Source: Candidatus Intricatilinea gracilis (GTDB lineage Bacteria; Pseudomonadota; Gammaproteobacteria; Burkholderiales; Burkholderiaceae_C). Taken from it: a stretch of DNA of 64,000 nucleotides. The position numbers and the translations under genes are program-made. The first letter of the stretch is position 1, and each line of letters begins with the position of its first letter. The notes beneath the pieces are model-generated. The model saw nothing but the letters and a program-made list of their open reading frames with translations. It ran no database searches and was not told the origin of the DNA. Shown here piece after piece: positions 45,961 through 53,391 of the stretch. The stretch covers positions 62,001 to 126,000 of the forward strand of contig JADJDQ010000023.1 of the NCBI GenBank assembly GCA_016702605.1, written 5' to 3'.

Positions 45961-45989
45961 TGTCGCCCTGTTGCTGCGCCGCATATAAT
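45961..45989 (+). promoter_or_regulatory. Promoter of rpsO
   Basis: A perfect -10 TATAAT (45984-45989) lies 17 bases after a poor -35 (TGTCGC). Transcription would begin near 45996, giving a leader of about 170 bases before rpsO. The leader contains a GGGGA/TCCCC hairpin near 46047-46059 and two copies of GCAAGTCCGC (46067 and 46091). Confidence 0.7.
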
Positions 45990-46164
45990 CGCGGACTTCG
46001 CCGTCAGCGGTTCGCCAGGCTGGCGGCGGAGATCCAGCACGGCGCGGGGAGGTTTCCCCTGCGACCGCAAGTCCGCAAAACGAAACCGTGGCAAGTCCGC
46101 CGCCGCCCTGAGGGTGGCCAGCGCGGGCGTGTGGCGGTTTCGAACTCTCGATGAGGAAATCGTC

Positions 46165-46434
46165 ATGACCATCAGTCTTCAAGACAAGGCCGCCGTCGTC
46201 GCGGCCAACGCCCGCGGCACCGGTGACACCGGCTCGCCCGAAGTTCAGGTCGCACTGCTGACCGCACGCATCAACGGCCTGACGCCGCATTTCAAGGCCA
46301 ACGCCAAGGATCACCACGGTCGTCGCGGCCTGCTGCGCATGGTGAGCCGTCGCCGCAAGCTGCTCGACTACCTCAAGTCCAGGGATGCCGACCGCTACAC
46401 GGCGCTGATCGCCAAGCTCGGCCTGCGCAAATAA
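46165..46434 (+). CDS. rpsO: 30S ribosomal protein S15
   Basis: An 89-residue primary 16S rRNA binding protein that organises the platform of the small subunit. TGSPEVQVALLTARI, HHGRRGLLRMVSRRRKLLDYLK and the end YTALIAKLGLRK are characteristic. GAGGAAA precedes the ATG. In E. coli S15 represses its own translation through the leader. The same is plausible here, since the leader is long and structured, but leader sequences for S15 control differ between groups. pnp follows after a terminator-like hairpin. Confidence 0.97.
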   Translation: MTISLQDKAAVVAANARGTGDTGSPEVQVALLTARINGLTPHFKANAKDHHGRRGLLRMVSRRRKLLDYLKSRDADRYTALIAKLGLRK

Positions 46435-46454
46435 TCTTCTTGCCAATGTGAACC

Positions 46455-46488
46455 AGCCTGTGTTGGCCCGTCGCCATCACAGGCTTTT
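46455..46488 (+). terminator. rpsO-pnp intergenic terminator
   Basis: Eight-base arms AGCCTGTG (46455-46462) and CACAGGCT (46478-46485) with a 15-base loop, followed by TTT, lie 20 bases after the rpsO stop. The modest stem and short T run suggest partial termination with read-through to pnp. Confidence 0.65.
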
Positions 46489-46555
46489 CTGGTTTTCGCG
46501 GCGACGCCTAGTCGCCGCCCCGTTTCACGGAGCACACAGGGCAGTGCGCGCTGCT

Positions 46556-46657
46556 GTGTCATTCCATCGACGTGCGGGACACGCCTCAGGCGTGATCCCG
46601 TCCACCTCGATCCAGGCCACCGCCTGGCGCCGCCGTAGGGCGTCGATGGAATGGCAT
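46556..46657 (+). promoter_or_regulatory. Three-way-junction RNA in the pnp leader
   Basis: An outer stem pairs CATTCCATCGACG (46560-46572) perfectly with CGTCGATGGAATG (46641-46653), extended by four further pairs including two G-U. It encloses two hairpins: GGGA-CACGCC/GGCGTG-A-TCCC (46576-46599) and CCAGGC/GCCTGG (46611-46626). It lies 69 bases before the pnp start. In E. coli a long leader stem cut by RNase III mediates PNPase autoregulation; an analogous role here is inferred. Confidence 0.65.
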
Positions 46658-46725
46658 TGCGCCACGCTGGGCCGCTCCGGGTGCCACATCCCACCCGCTG
46701 GATGTTCATTACCCAGGAGACTCAC

Positions 46726-49059
46726 ATGAGCCTGTTCAACAAGATCACCAAGACCTTCCAATGGGGTCAACACACCGTCACGCTCGAGACCGGTGAAATC
46801 TCGCGCCAGGCCGGCGGTGCCGTCATCGTCAACATGGACGACACCGTCGTGTTGTGTACCGTGGTGGCGTCCAAGAGCGTCAAGCCGGGCCAGGATTTTT
46901 TCCCGCTGACGGTCGACTACATCGAGAAGACCTACGCTGCAGGCAAGATCCCCGGCAGCTTCTTCAAGCGCGAAGCCAAGCCCAGCGAACTCGAAGTGCT
47001 GACCAGCCGCCTGATCGACCGCCCGCTGCGCCCGCTCTTCCCGGAAGGTTTCTACAACGAGGTGCACGTGGTCGTGCACGTGTTGTCGCTCAACCCCGAA
47101 GCGTCGGCCGACATTGCCGCGCTGATCGGTTGCAGCGCCGCGCTGGCCATCTCGGGCATCCCGTTCAACGGCCCGGTCGGTGCGGCCCGCGTGGGTTATG
47201 TCAACGGTGACTACGTGCTCAACCCGGGCCCGACGCAACTGAAGAGTTCGTCGCTCGAACTCATCGTCGCCGGCACCGAAGCTGCCGTGCTGATGGTCGA
47301 GTCCGAAGCCGACCAGTTGAGCGAAGAAGTCATGCTCGGCGCCGTGGTCTACGGCCACGAGCAAGCCCGCGTGGCCATCGCCGCCATCAACGAACTGGTG
47401 CGTGACGCCGGCAAGCCGGCCTGGGACTGGACTGCTCCGGCCCGCAACGAACCGCTGATCGCCAAGATCGCCGAATTCGGCCAGGCCAAGATCGAAGCGG
47501 CTTACCAGATCCGCAACAAGCAGGCCCGCACCCAGGCCTGCCGCGCCGCCTACAGCGAAGTCAAGGCGGCGCTCGCGGCCGACGGCGTCGCATTCGACGG
47601 CGTCGAGGTCGACAACCTGCTGTTCGAGATCGAAGCCAAGACCGTGCGTGGCCAGATCCTGCAAGGTGAGCCGCGCATCGACGGCCGCGACACGCGCACC
47701 GTTCGCCCCATCGAGATCCGCACCGGCGTGTTGCCGCGCACCCACGGCTCGGCGCTGTTCACCCGCGGTGAAACCCAGGCTCTGGTGGTGGCCACGCTCG
47801 GCACCGACCAGGACGCGCAGCGCATCGACGCGCTGGCTGGCGACTTCCGCGACAACTTCCTGTTCCACTACAACATGCCTCCCTTCGCCACCGGCGAAGT
47901 CGGCCGCATGGGCACGACCAAGCGCCGCGAGACCGGCCACGGCCGCCTGGCCAAGCGCGCCCTGGTGCCGCTGCTGCCGAACAAGGAAGACTTCGCCTAC
48001 ACCATCCGTGTGGTGAGCGAGATCACCGAGTCCAACGGCTCGTCGTCGATGGCGTCGGTCTGCGGCGGCTGCCTGGCCATGATGGACGCCGGTGTGCCCA
48101 TGAAGGCCCACGTGGCCGGCATCGCCATGGGCCTGATCAAGGAAGGCAACCGCTTCGCGGTGCTGACCGACATCCTGGGTGACGAAGATCACCTCGGCGA
48201 CATGGACTTCAAGGTGGCCGGCACGACCACCGGCGTGACCGCCCTGCAGATGGACATCAAGATCCAGGGCATCACCAAGGAGATCATGCAGGTCGCACTG
48301 GCGCAAGCCAAGGAAGCGCGTCTGCACATCCTGGGCAAGATGGTCGAAGCCATGGGTGTGGCCAACACCGAGGTGTCCGAGTTCGCGCCGCGTCTGTACA
48401 CCATGAAGATCAACCCCGAGAAGATCCGCGACGTGATCGGCAAGGGTGGCTCGGTGATCCGTGCGCTGACCGAAGAGACCGGTTGCCAGATCGACATCGG
48501 CGAAGACGGCACGATCACCATCGCGTCGGCCGATGCCGACAAGGCCGAAGCCGCCAAGAAGCGCATCGCCGACATCACGGCCGAAGCCGAGATCGGCAAG
48601 GTCTACGAAGGCCCGGTCACCAAGATCCTCGACTTCGGTGCGCTGATCAACATCCTGCCCGGCAAGGACGGCCTGCTGCACATCAGCCAGATCGCGCACC
48701 AGCGCGTCGAGAAGGTGACCGACTTCCTGACCGAAGGCCAGATCGTCAAGGTCAAGGTGCTCGAGACCGACGAGAAGGGCCGCATCAAGCTGTCCATGAA
48801 GGCTCTGCTGGACCGCCCTGAGGGCATGGAAGAGGAGCGCTTCGAACGTGCGCCGCGCCGCGAGTACGGTGATCGCAACGACCGTGGTGATCGTGGTCCG
48901 CGTCGCGACCGTGGTGATCGTCCCGACCGCGGTGAACGTCCCCCGCGCAGTGAGCAGGAAGTTGCCGTGCCGGCGCCCGCACCCGAAGGTGAAGGTGCGC
49001 CGCAGCAGCAGCAACAGCAGCAGCAAGAGACGCCGCGGTCGCCGGATCAGCACCAGTAA
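46726..49059 (+). CDS. pnp: Polyribonucleotide nucleotidyltransferase (PNPase)
   Basis: A 777-residue phosphorolytic 3'-5' exoribonuclease and core degradosome enzyme, acting as a trimer in the cytoplasm. Two RNase PH domains lie at about residues 15-145 and 325-460, with catalytic-region motifs FFKREAKPSELEVLTSRLIDRP, RRETGHGRLAKRAL and SNGSSSMASVCGG. A KH domain (INPEKIRDVIGKGGSVIRAL) begins near 562 and an S1 domain (GKVYEGPVTKILDFGALI) near 624. After the S1 domain a long arginine/aspartate-rich tail (RNDRGDRGPRRDRGDRPDR) and an eight-glutamine run extend the protein by about 60 residues beyond E. coli PNPase. AGGAGA precedes the ATG. Confidence 0.97.
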   Translation: MSLFNKITKTFQWGQHTVTLETGEISRQAGGAVIVNMDDTVVLCTVVASKSVKPGQDFFPLTVDYIEKTYAAGKIPGSFFKREAKPSELEVLTSRLIDRPLRPLFPEGFYNEVHVVVHVLSLNPEASADIAALIGCSAALAISGIPFNGPVGAARVGYVNGDYVLNPGPTQLKSSSLELIVAGTEAAVLMVESEADQLSEEVMLGAVVYGHEQARVAIAAINELVRDAGKPAWDWTAPARNEPLIAKIAEFGQAKIEAAYQIRNKQARTQACRAAYSEVKAALAADGVAFDGVEVDNLLFEIEAKTVRGQILQGEPRIDGRDTRTVRPIEIRTGVLPRTHGSALFTRGETQALVVATLGTDQDAQRIDALAGDFRDNFLFHYNMPPFATGEVGRMGTTKRRETGHGRLAKRALVPLLPNKEDFAYTIRVVSEITESNGSSSMASVCGGCLAMMDAGVPMKAHVAGIAMGLIKEGNRFAVLTDILGDEDHLGDMDFKVAGTTTGVTALQMDIKIQGITKEIMQVALAQAKEARLHILGKMVEAMGVANTEVSEFAPRLYTMKINPEKIRDVIGKGGSVIRALTEETGCQIDIGEDGTITIASADADKAEAAKKRIADITAEAEIGKVYEGPVTKILDFGALINILPGKDGLLHISQIAHQRVEKVTDFLTEGQIVKVKVLETDEKGRIKLSMKALLDRPEGMEEERFERAPRREYGDRNDRGDRGPRRDRGDRPDRGERPPRSEQEVAVPAPAPEGEGAPQQQQQQQQETPRSPDQHQ
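49003..49026 (+). repeat. CAG/CAA microsatellite in pnp
   Basis: Eight consecutive glutamine codons (three CAG, CAA, three CAG, CAA) lie close to the 3' end of pnp. Such tracts can change length by slippage. Here they would only alter the flexible C-terminal tail. Confidence 0.9.
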
Positions 49060-49092
49060 GGCGCTGGCAGCAACTTCTTCCCAGCCATCACC

Positions 49093-50085
49093 ATGCAAGC
49101 CATCGAACTCAAGGGCCACGGCGCCCCCGAGGTGCTGCAACTCGGCCAGCGGCCCGACCCGGTGCCGGGCGCCGGCGAGTTGCTCATCCGTGTCATGGCC
49201 AGCGGCGTGAACCGGCCGGACGTGCTGCAGCGCAAGGGCTTTTACGCCCCGCCGCCCGGTGCGTCGGATCTGCCGGGTCTCGAAGTGGCCGGCACGGTGG
49301 TGGCAGGTGATGCGGCCGCGATGGCTGTGGCCGGTCTGAGCTTGGGCCAGCGCGTCTGCGCCCTGGTGTCCGGCGGTGGTTATGCCGACCTGTGTGTGGC
49401 GCCGGTCGGTCAGACCTTGCCGGTGCCTGCGGGGCTGAGTGACATCGAAGCTGCCAGCCTGCCCGAAACCTTCTTCACCGTCTGGTCGAACGTGTTCGAT
49501 CGTGCAGGCCTGAAGGCGGGCGAGACCCTGCTCATCCAGGGTGGCAGCAGCGGCATCGGTGTCACAGCCATCCAGTTGGCCAAGGCCATGGGTGCGACGG
49601 TCATCGTGACGGCCGGCAGCGCCGACAAGTGCCAGGCTTGCCTGGCACTCGGTGCCGACTTTGCGATCGACTACAAGCAAAGCGACTTTGCCGCCGAGGC
49701 CTTGCGCCTGACCGGTGGCAAGGGTGTCGACGTGGTGCTCGACATGGTGGCAGGTGACTATGTGGCGCGCGAAGTGAGCTGCCTGGCCGAGGACGGCCGG
49801 CTCGTCATCATCGCAGTGCAGGGCGGCGTGGGCGCAAGCTTCGATGCAAGCCTGGTGCTGCGTCGGCGACTGGTCATCACCGGTTCGACGTTGCGTCCGC
49901 GCAGCGTCGGGTTCAAGACCGCCATTGCACGCAGCCTGACCGACAAGGTCTGGCCGCTGCTCGCGGCAGGGCGCATCCGCCCGGTCATACACACGGTGCT
50001 TCCGGCTGCCGAAGCGGCCGCTGCGCATCGCCTGATGGAATCGAATCAGCACATCGGCAAGATCGTGCTGAGCTGGCAAGTTTGA
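49093..50085 (+). CDS. NAD(P)H quinone oxidoreductase, PIG3/zeta-crystallin type
   Basis: A 330-residue zinc-independent medium-chain dehydrogenase/reductase. The start MQAIELKGHGAPEVLQLGQRP and the GVNRPDVLQRKGFYAPPPGASD block are typical of the TP53I3 (PIG3, TIGR02824) family. The nucleotide-binding motif LIQGGSSGIGVTAIQLAKAMGA begins near residue 150. It would reduce quinones or other electrophilic carbonyls with NADPH. It has no catalytic zinc ligands. It lies 17 bases before tpiA and 33 bases after pnp, so it is probably part of a long transcript. Confidence 0.88.
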   Translation: MQAIELKGHGAPEVLQLGQRPDPVPGAGELLIRVMASGVNRPDVLQRKGFYAPPPGASDLPGLEVAGTVVAGDAAAMAVAGLSLGQRVCALVSGGGYADLCVAPVGQTLPVPAGLSDIEAASLPETFFTVWSNVFDRAGLKAGETLLIQGGSSGIGVTAIQLAKAMGATVIVTAGSADKCQACLALGADFAIDYKQSDFAAEALRLTGGKGVDVVLDMVAGDYVAREVSCLAEDGRLVIIAVQGGVGASFDASLVLRRRLVITGSTLRPRSVGFKTAIARSLTDKVWPLLAAGRIRPVIHTVLPAAEAAAAHRLMESNQHIGKIVLSWQV

Positions 50086-50102
50086 TGGAGAGGGATCCGA
50101 AC

Positions 50103-50849
50103 ATGACCACACGCGACAAGCTCATCGTCGGCAACTGGAAGATGCATGGCAACCATGCGGCCAACGCCGATCTGCTGCAAGGCATCCTGGCGGCCCGGCC
50201 CTTCGTGGCTCAGGCGGCGGTGTGTGTGCCGTTTCCCTATCTGTCGGAGGCTGCCGTCGCACTGGCCAACAGCGGTGTGAACTGGGGTGCTCAGGACGTG
50301 TCGGCGCACGAGCAGGGTGCTTACACCGGCGAGGTCTCGGCGGCCATGCTGCACGAGTTCGGCTGCCGTTACGCCATCGTCGGCCATTCGGAACGCCGCG
50401 CCCTGCACGGCGAAAGTGATCAGCTGGTGGCCGACAAGGCCAAGGCCGCGCTGGCACGTGGCATCACGCCCATCGTATGTGTCGGCGAGACACTGGCTCA
50501 GCGCGACGCAGGCGAGACCGAAGCGGTCGTGAAGCGTCAGCTCTCGGCCGTGATCCATACGCTGGCGCATTGCATAGGCGAAATCGTCGTGGCCTACGAG
50601 CCGGTCTGGGCCATCGGCACCGGCCGCACCGCCACGCCGGAGCAGGCGCAGGCCGTGCATGCCGTGCTGCGTGCGCAGCTTGCTGCGGCAAGTGCCCATG
50701 CGTCCAGCATGAAGCTGCTCTACGGTGGCAGCGTCAAGCCCGACAACGCGGCCACCTTGATGTCGCAGCCCGACATCGACGGTGCGCTGGTTGGTGGTGC
50801 GGCGCTCAAGGCGGCCGACTTCGTCGCCATCATTCGCGCTGCGGCTTGA
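50103..50849 (+). CDS. tpiA: Triosephosphate isomerase
   Basis: A 248-residue TIM-barrel enzyme of glycolysis and gluconeogenesis interconverting dihydroxyacetone phosphate and glyceraldehyde 3-phosphate. Catalytic residues are Lys13 in NWKMHG, His95 in VGHSERR and Glu166 in AYEPVWAIGTG; the phosphate loop is LLYGGSVKPDN. The ATG at 50103 has GGAGAGG upstream. secG follows 55 bases later, the usual order in betaproteobacteria. Confidence 0.97.
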   Translation: MTTRDKLIVGNWKMHGNHAANADLLQGILAARPFVAQAAVCVPFPYLSEAAVALANSGVNWGAQDVSAHEQGAYTGEVSAAMLHEFGCRYAIVGHSERRALHGESDQLVADKAKAALARGITPIVCVGETLAQRDAGETEAVVKRQLSAVIHTLAHCIGEIVVAYEPVWAIGTGRTATPEQAQAVHAVLRAQLAAASAHASSMKLLYGGSVKPDNAATLMSQPDIDGALVGGAALKAADFVAIIRAAA

Positions 50850-50904
50850 AGTAGCCCGACGCGCTCGACCTCATTTTGTTCTCTAGCCTCTACTCGAGCA
50901 TTCC

Positions 50905-51282
50905 ATGCAAGTTCTGATGAATCTGGTGGTGCTGGTGCAGCTTGTTGCTGCGCTGGCCATGATAGGTCTCGTGCTGGTGCAGCACGGCAAGGGCGCCGAC
51001 ATGGGCGCATCCTTCGGCAGTGGTGCATCGGGCAGCCTGTTCGGTGCGACCGGCAGCGCCAACTTCCTGTCGCGCAGCACGGCGGTGTGTGCCTCGTTGT
51101 TCTTCGCTGCAACACTGGCGCTGGCCTACTTCGGCAACAACCCTGGTGGTGATACCGGCACCAGCGTGCTCGATCGGCCGATCGCCGCCAGCGCGCCAAC
51201 AACCGCAGCGCCAGCCAGTGCAGCGTCGGCCGTGGTACAGATTCCGGGCCTGCCTGCACCTGCCAGTGCAGCCAGCCGCTGA
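50905..51282 (+). CDS. secG: Preprotein translocase subunit SecG
   Basis: A 125-residue inner-membrane subunit of the SecYEG channel that aids SecA-driven export. There are two membrane helices (about residues 3-25 and 58-76), separated by the conserved loop GKGADMGASFGSGASGSLFGATGSANFLSR. The tail after residue 80 is a low-complexity Ala/Pro/Thr/Ser extension, common in betaproteobacterial SecG. The stop is followed by a tRNA-Leu gene and nuoA. Confidence 0.95.
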   Translation: MQVLMNLVVLVQLVAALAMIGLVLVQHGKGADMGASFGSGASGSLFGATGSANFLSRSTAVCASLFFAATLALAYFGNNPGGDTGTSVLDRPIAASAPTTAAPASAASAVVQIPGLPAPASAASR

Positions 51283-51328
51283 TCGATTCGCGTATTGATT
51301 CAAGACAGTTCATTGCCCTTGCCGAGTC

Positions 51329-51358
51329 TTGAGAAATGCAAGGGTTTGCCGCTAGAAT
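51329..51358 (+). promoter_or_regulatory. Promoter for tRNA-Leu, possibly the nuo operon
   Basis: TTGAGA (51329-51334) and TAGAAT (51353-51358) with an 18-base spacer. Transcription would begin near 51365, about 160 bases before the tRNA. With no terminator between the tRNA and nuoA, it could also feed the nuo operon. Confidence 0.6.
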
Positions 51359-51526
51359 GCGAGGCTGTTTGGTGAGCAACACCTCACGCAAACCAGACAG
51401 ACAAAGGTGATTCGGGGTAGTGCAACTGGCCCGGAGCATCGAAGACGAAAGCAGGCGCCACGAGGCCAAATCGATCAGAAGATCGAAGCGGCCTTCAACG
51501 GTTCAGGTGATCGTCGTCAACCGCGT

Positions 51527-51611
51527 GCCGACGTGGTGAAATTGGTAGACACGCTATCTTGAGGGGGTAGTGGCGAAAGCTGTGCGAGTTCGAGTCTCGC
51601 CGTCGGCACCA
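51527..51611 (+). tRNA. tRNA-Leu (anticodon GAG)
   Basis: An 85-base gene including an encoded CCA end. Acceptor arms GCCGACG (51527-51533) and CGTCGGC (51601-51607) pair perfectly. The D arm contains AAATTGGTAGAC. The anticodon stem CTATC/GGTAG encloses loop TTGAGGG with GAG at 51561-51563. A long variable arm (TGGCGAAAGCTG region) marks a class II tRNA, and GAGTTCGAGTCTC forms the T arm. It reads CUC and CUU leucine codons. Confidence 0.97.
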
Positions 51612-51623
51612 AATGGATCATGG

Positions 51624-51647
51624 ATCGATTCCGATCTCGGAATCGAT
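51624..51647 (+). other. Stem-loop between tRNA-Leu and nuoA
   Basis: Perfect eleven-base arms ATCGATTCCGA and TCGGAATCGAT with a two-base loop, 13 bases after the tRNA. There is no T tract, so it is not a normal terminator. It could guide tRNA 3' processing or protect the 5' end of the nuo mRNA after the tRNA is excised. Confidence 0.6.
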
Positions 51648-51817
51648 CTGGCGCCCTGGCTATCGGAGCAGGGGGAGACAAGGTGGGCGCGCTGTGCGTG
51701 CGGGTCAAGCCAATAGGCAGGTCCGGCGCGGCGCGCTTTATTTTTGTCGGTTGTCGCTGTTGATCATCAGCAGTGGTGGCCGGGTACTTGCAGCATCTAC
51801 GACACAACGACCACATC

Positions 51818-52177
51818 ATGAGCATCGAACAGTACCTGCCTGTCATTCTCTTCATCCTGGTCGGCATCGGTGTCGGCGTTGCACCGCAGGTGATCGGCTT
51901 CGTGCTGGGGCCGAACCGGCCCGATGCGGCCAAGAACTCGCCGTACGAATGTGGCTTCGAAGCCTTCGAAGATGCGCGCATGAAGTTCGACGTTCGCTAC
52001 TACCTGGTGGCCATCCTCTTCATCCTGTTCGACCTCGAGATCGCCTTTCTTTTTCCGTGGGCCGTGTCCCTGCGTGAAATCGGAGCGACAGGTTTCTGGG
52101 CGATGATGATCTTTCTGGGCATCCTGGTGGTTGGCTTCGTCTACGAGTGGAAGAAGGGCGCCCTCGACTGGGAGTGA
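51818..52177 (+). CDS. nuoA: NADH-quinone oxidoreductase subunit A
   Basis: 119 residues and three membrane helices. A small subunit of the membrane arm of respiratory complex I near the quinone site. The conserved loop SPYECGFEAFEDARMKFDVRYYLVAILFILFDLE between helices 1 and 2 identifies it. It is the first gene of the nuo operon, 206 bases after tRNA-Leu. Confidence 0.96.
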   Translation: MSIEQYLPVILFILVGIGVGVAPQVIGFVLGPNRPDAAKNSPYECGFEAFEDARMKFDVRYYLVAILFILFDLEIAFLFPWAVSLREIGATGFWAMMIFLGILVVGFVYEWKKGALDWE

Positions 52178-52239
52178 GATCTCCCGTCGAACCGTCGATC
52201 CCCCAGCCGAACCAGATCACCGAACCGCGAGTAGCCGAT

Positions 52240-52716
52240 ATGGGCATTGAAGGCATCCTGAAAGAAGGTTTCGTCACCACCAGTGTCGACACCCTGGTCA
52301 ACTGGTCCAAGACCGGCTCCCTATGGCCCATGACCTTCGGCCTGGCCTGCTGCGCCGTCGAGATGATGCATGCTGGCGCCTCGCGCTACGACATCGATCG
52401 TTTCGGCATGTTGTTTCGCCCCAGCCCGCGCCAGAGTGACCTGATGGTTGTGGCCGGCACGCTGTGCAACAAGATGGCGCCGGCACTGCGCAAGGTCTAC
52501 GACCAGATGGCCGAGCCGCGCTGGGTGATCTCGATGGGCTCTTGCGCCAACGGTGGTGGTTACTACCACTACAGCTACTCGGTGGTGCGTGGTTGTGATC
52601 GCATCATTCCGGTGGATGTCTACGTGCCGGGTTGCCCTCCCACGGCCGAGGCATTGCTGTACGGCATCCTGCAACTGCAGTCCAAGATCCGGCGCGAAAA
52701 CACCATCGCGCGTTGA
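52240..52716 (+). CDS. nuoB: NADH-quinone oxidoreductase subunit B
   Basis: A 158-residue peripheral-arm subunit that carries cluster N2, the last [4Fe-4S] centre before quinone. Ligands Cys37 and Cys38 (GLACCAVEM), Cys102 (MGSCANGGGYYH) and Cys132 (VPGCPPTAEALLYG) are present. The ATG at 52240 begins MGIEGILKEGFVTTS, a typical betaproteobacterial start; its ribosome binding site is weak. The gap to nuoA is 62 bases. Confidence 0.96.
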   Translation: MGIEGILKEGFVTTSVDTLVNWSKTGSLWPMTFGLACCAVEMMHAGASRYDIDRFGMLFRPSPRQSDLMVVAGTLCNKMAPALRKVYDQMAEPRWVISMGSCANGGGYYHYSYSVVRGCDRIIPVDVYVPGCPPTAEALLYGILQLQSKIRRENTIAR

Positions 52717-52735
52717 ACCGCTACCGGTCGACTCC

Positions 52736-53334
52736 ATGACACTTTCCCTGGATACCCTGCGCGCGGCGCTCGAGCAGACACTCGGTGACCGCATCGTCAC
52801 GCTGATCACTGATCGTGGCGAACTGACGTTGACGGTCAAGGCGGCCGATTACGCCGCCGTGGCGCTCACCTTGCGCGACGAGCCCTCATTGCACTTCGAA
52901 CAGTTGATCGATTTGGCCGGGCTGGATTACAGCGCCTGGCGCGACGGTGAACACGGTGGTCCGCGCTACTGCATCGCCGTGCACCTGATGTCGGTGCAAC
53001 ACAACTGGCGCTTGCGGATCAAGGTGTTTGCGCCCGACGACGACATGCCAATGCTGGTCTCGGTGACGCCGATCTGGAGCAGCGCCAACTGGTTCGAGCG
53101 CGAGGCTTTCGACCTCTACGGCATCGTCTTCGAAGGCCACGACGATCTGCGCCGCATCCTGACCGACTACGGTTTCATCGGTCACCCCTTCCGCAAGGAT
53201 TTCCCGACCACCGGGCATGTCGAGATGACCTATGACCCCGTCACGAAGCGCGTGGTCTTCAGCCCATCACGATCGAGCTGCGCGAGATCACGCCCCGCGT
53301 GATTCGCGAGGACAACTACGGCAGCTTGCACTGA
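52736..53334 (+). CDS. nuoC: NADH-quinone oxidoreductase subunit C, apparent frameshift near 3' end
   Basis: The 30-kDa peripheral-arm subunit that contacts NuoD. The body is intact: IDLAGLDYSAW, ANWFEREAFDLYGIVFEGH and LRRILTDYGFIGHPFRKDFP, the family signature. As written, the frame runs through VTKRVVF and then into SPSRSSCARSRPA with a stop at 53300-53302 (188 residues). From 53263 the -1 frame reads PITIELREITPRVIREDNYGSLH and stops at 53332-53334, the normal family C-terminus. One C is evidently missing at about 53260 (TTCAGCCC where TTCCAGCCC is expected). The full-length protein would be about 199 residues. It could be a sequencing error or a real mutation that replaces the last dozen residues or so. 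Confidence 0.88.
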
Positions 53335-53391
53335 TGATGCGCGCGCCCTGTTCCGCTCCTGCTCCGATGTTGTCCGCGACCTGAGGCTCGT

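Noticed and set aside
46525..50112. A 1195-codon minus-strand frame opposite pnp and the quinone oxidoreductase
   Set aside because: It lies wholly antisense to two well-supported genes, and its product has no recognisable domains and shadow-type composition.
53250..53270. Programmed -1 ribosomal frameshifting in nuoC
   Set aside because: No X-XXY-YYZ slippery sequence is present at the junction and no other NuoC is known to me to use it. A one-base deletion or sequencing error is simpler.
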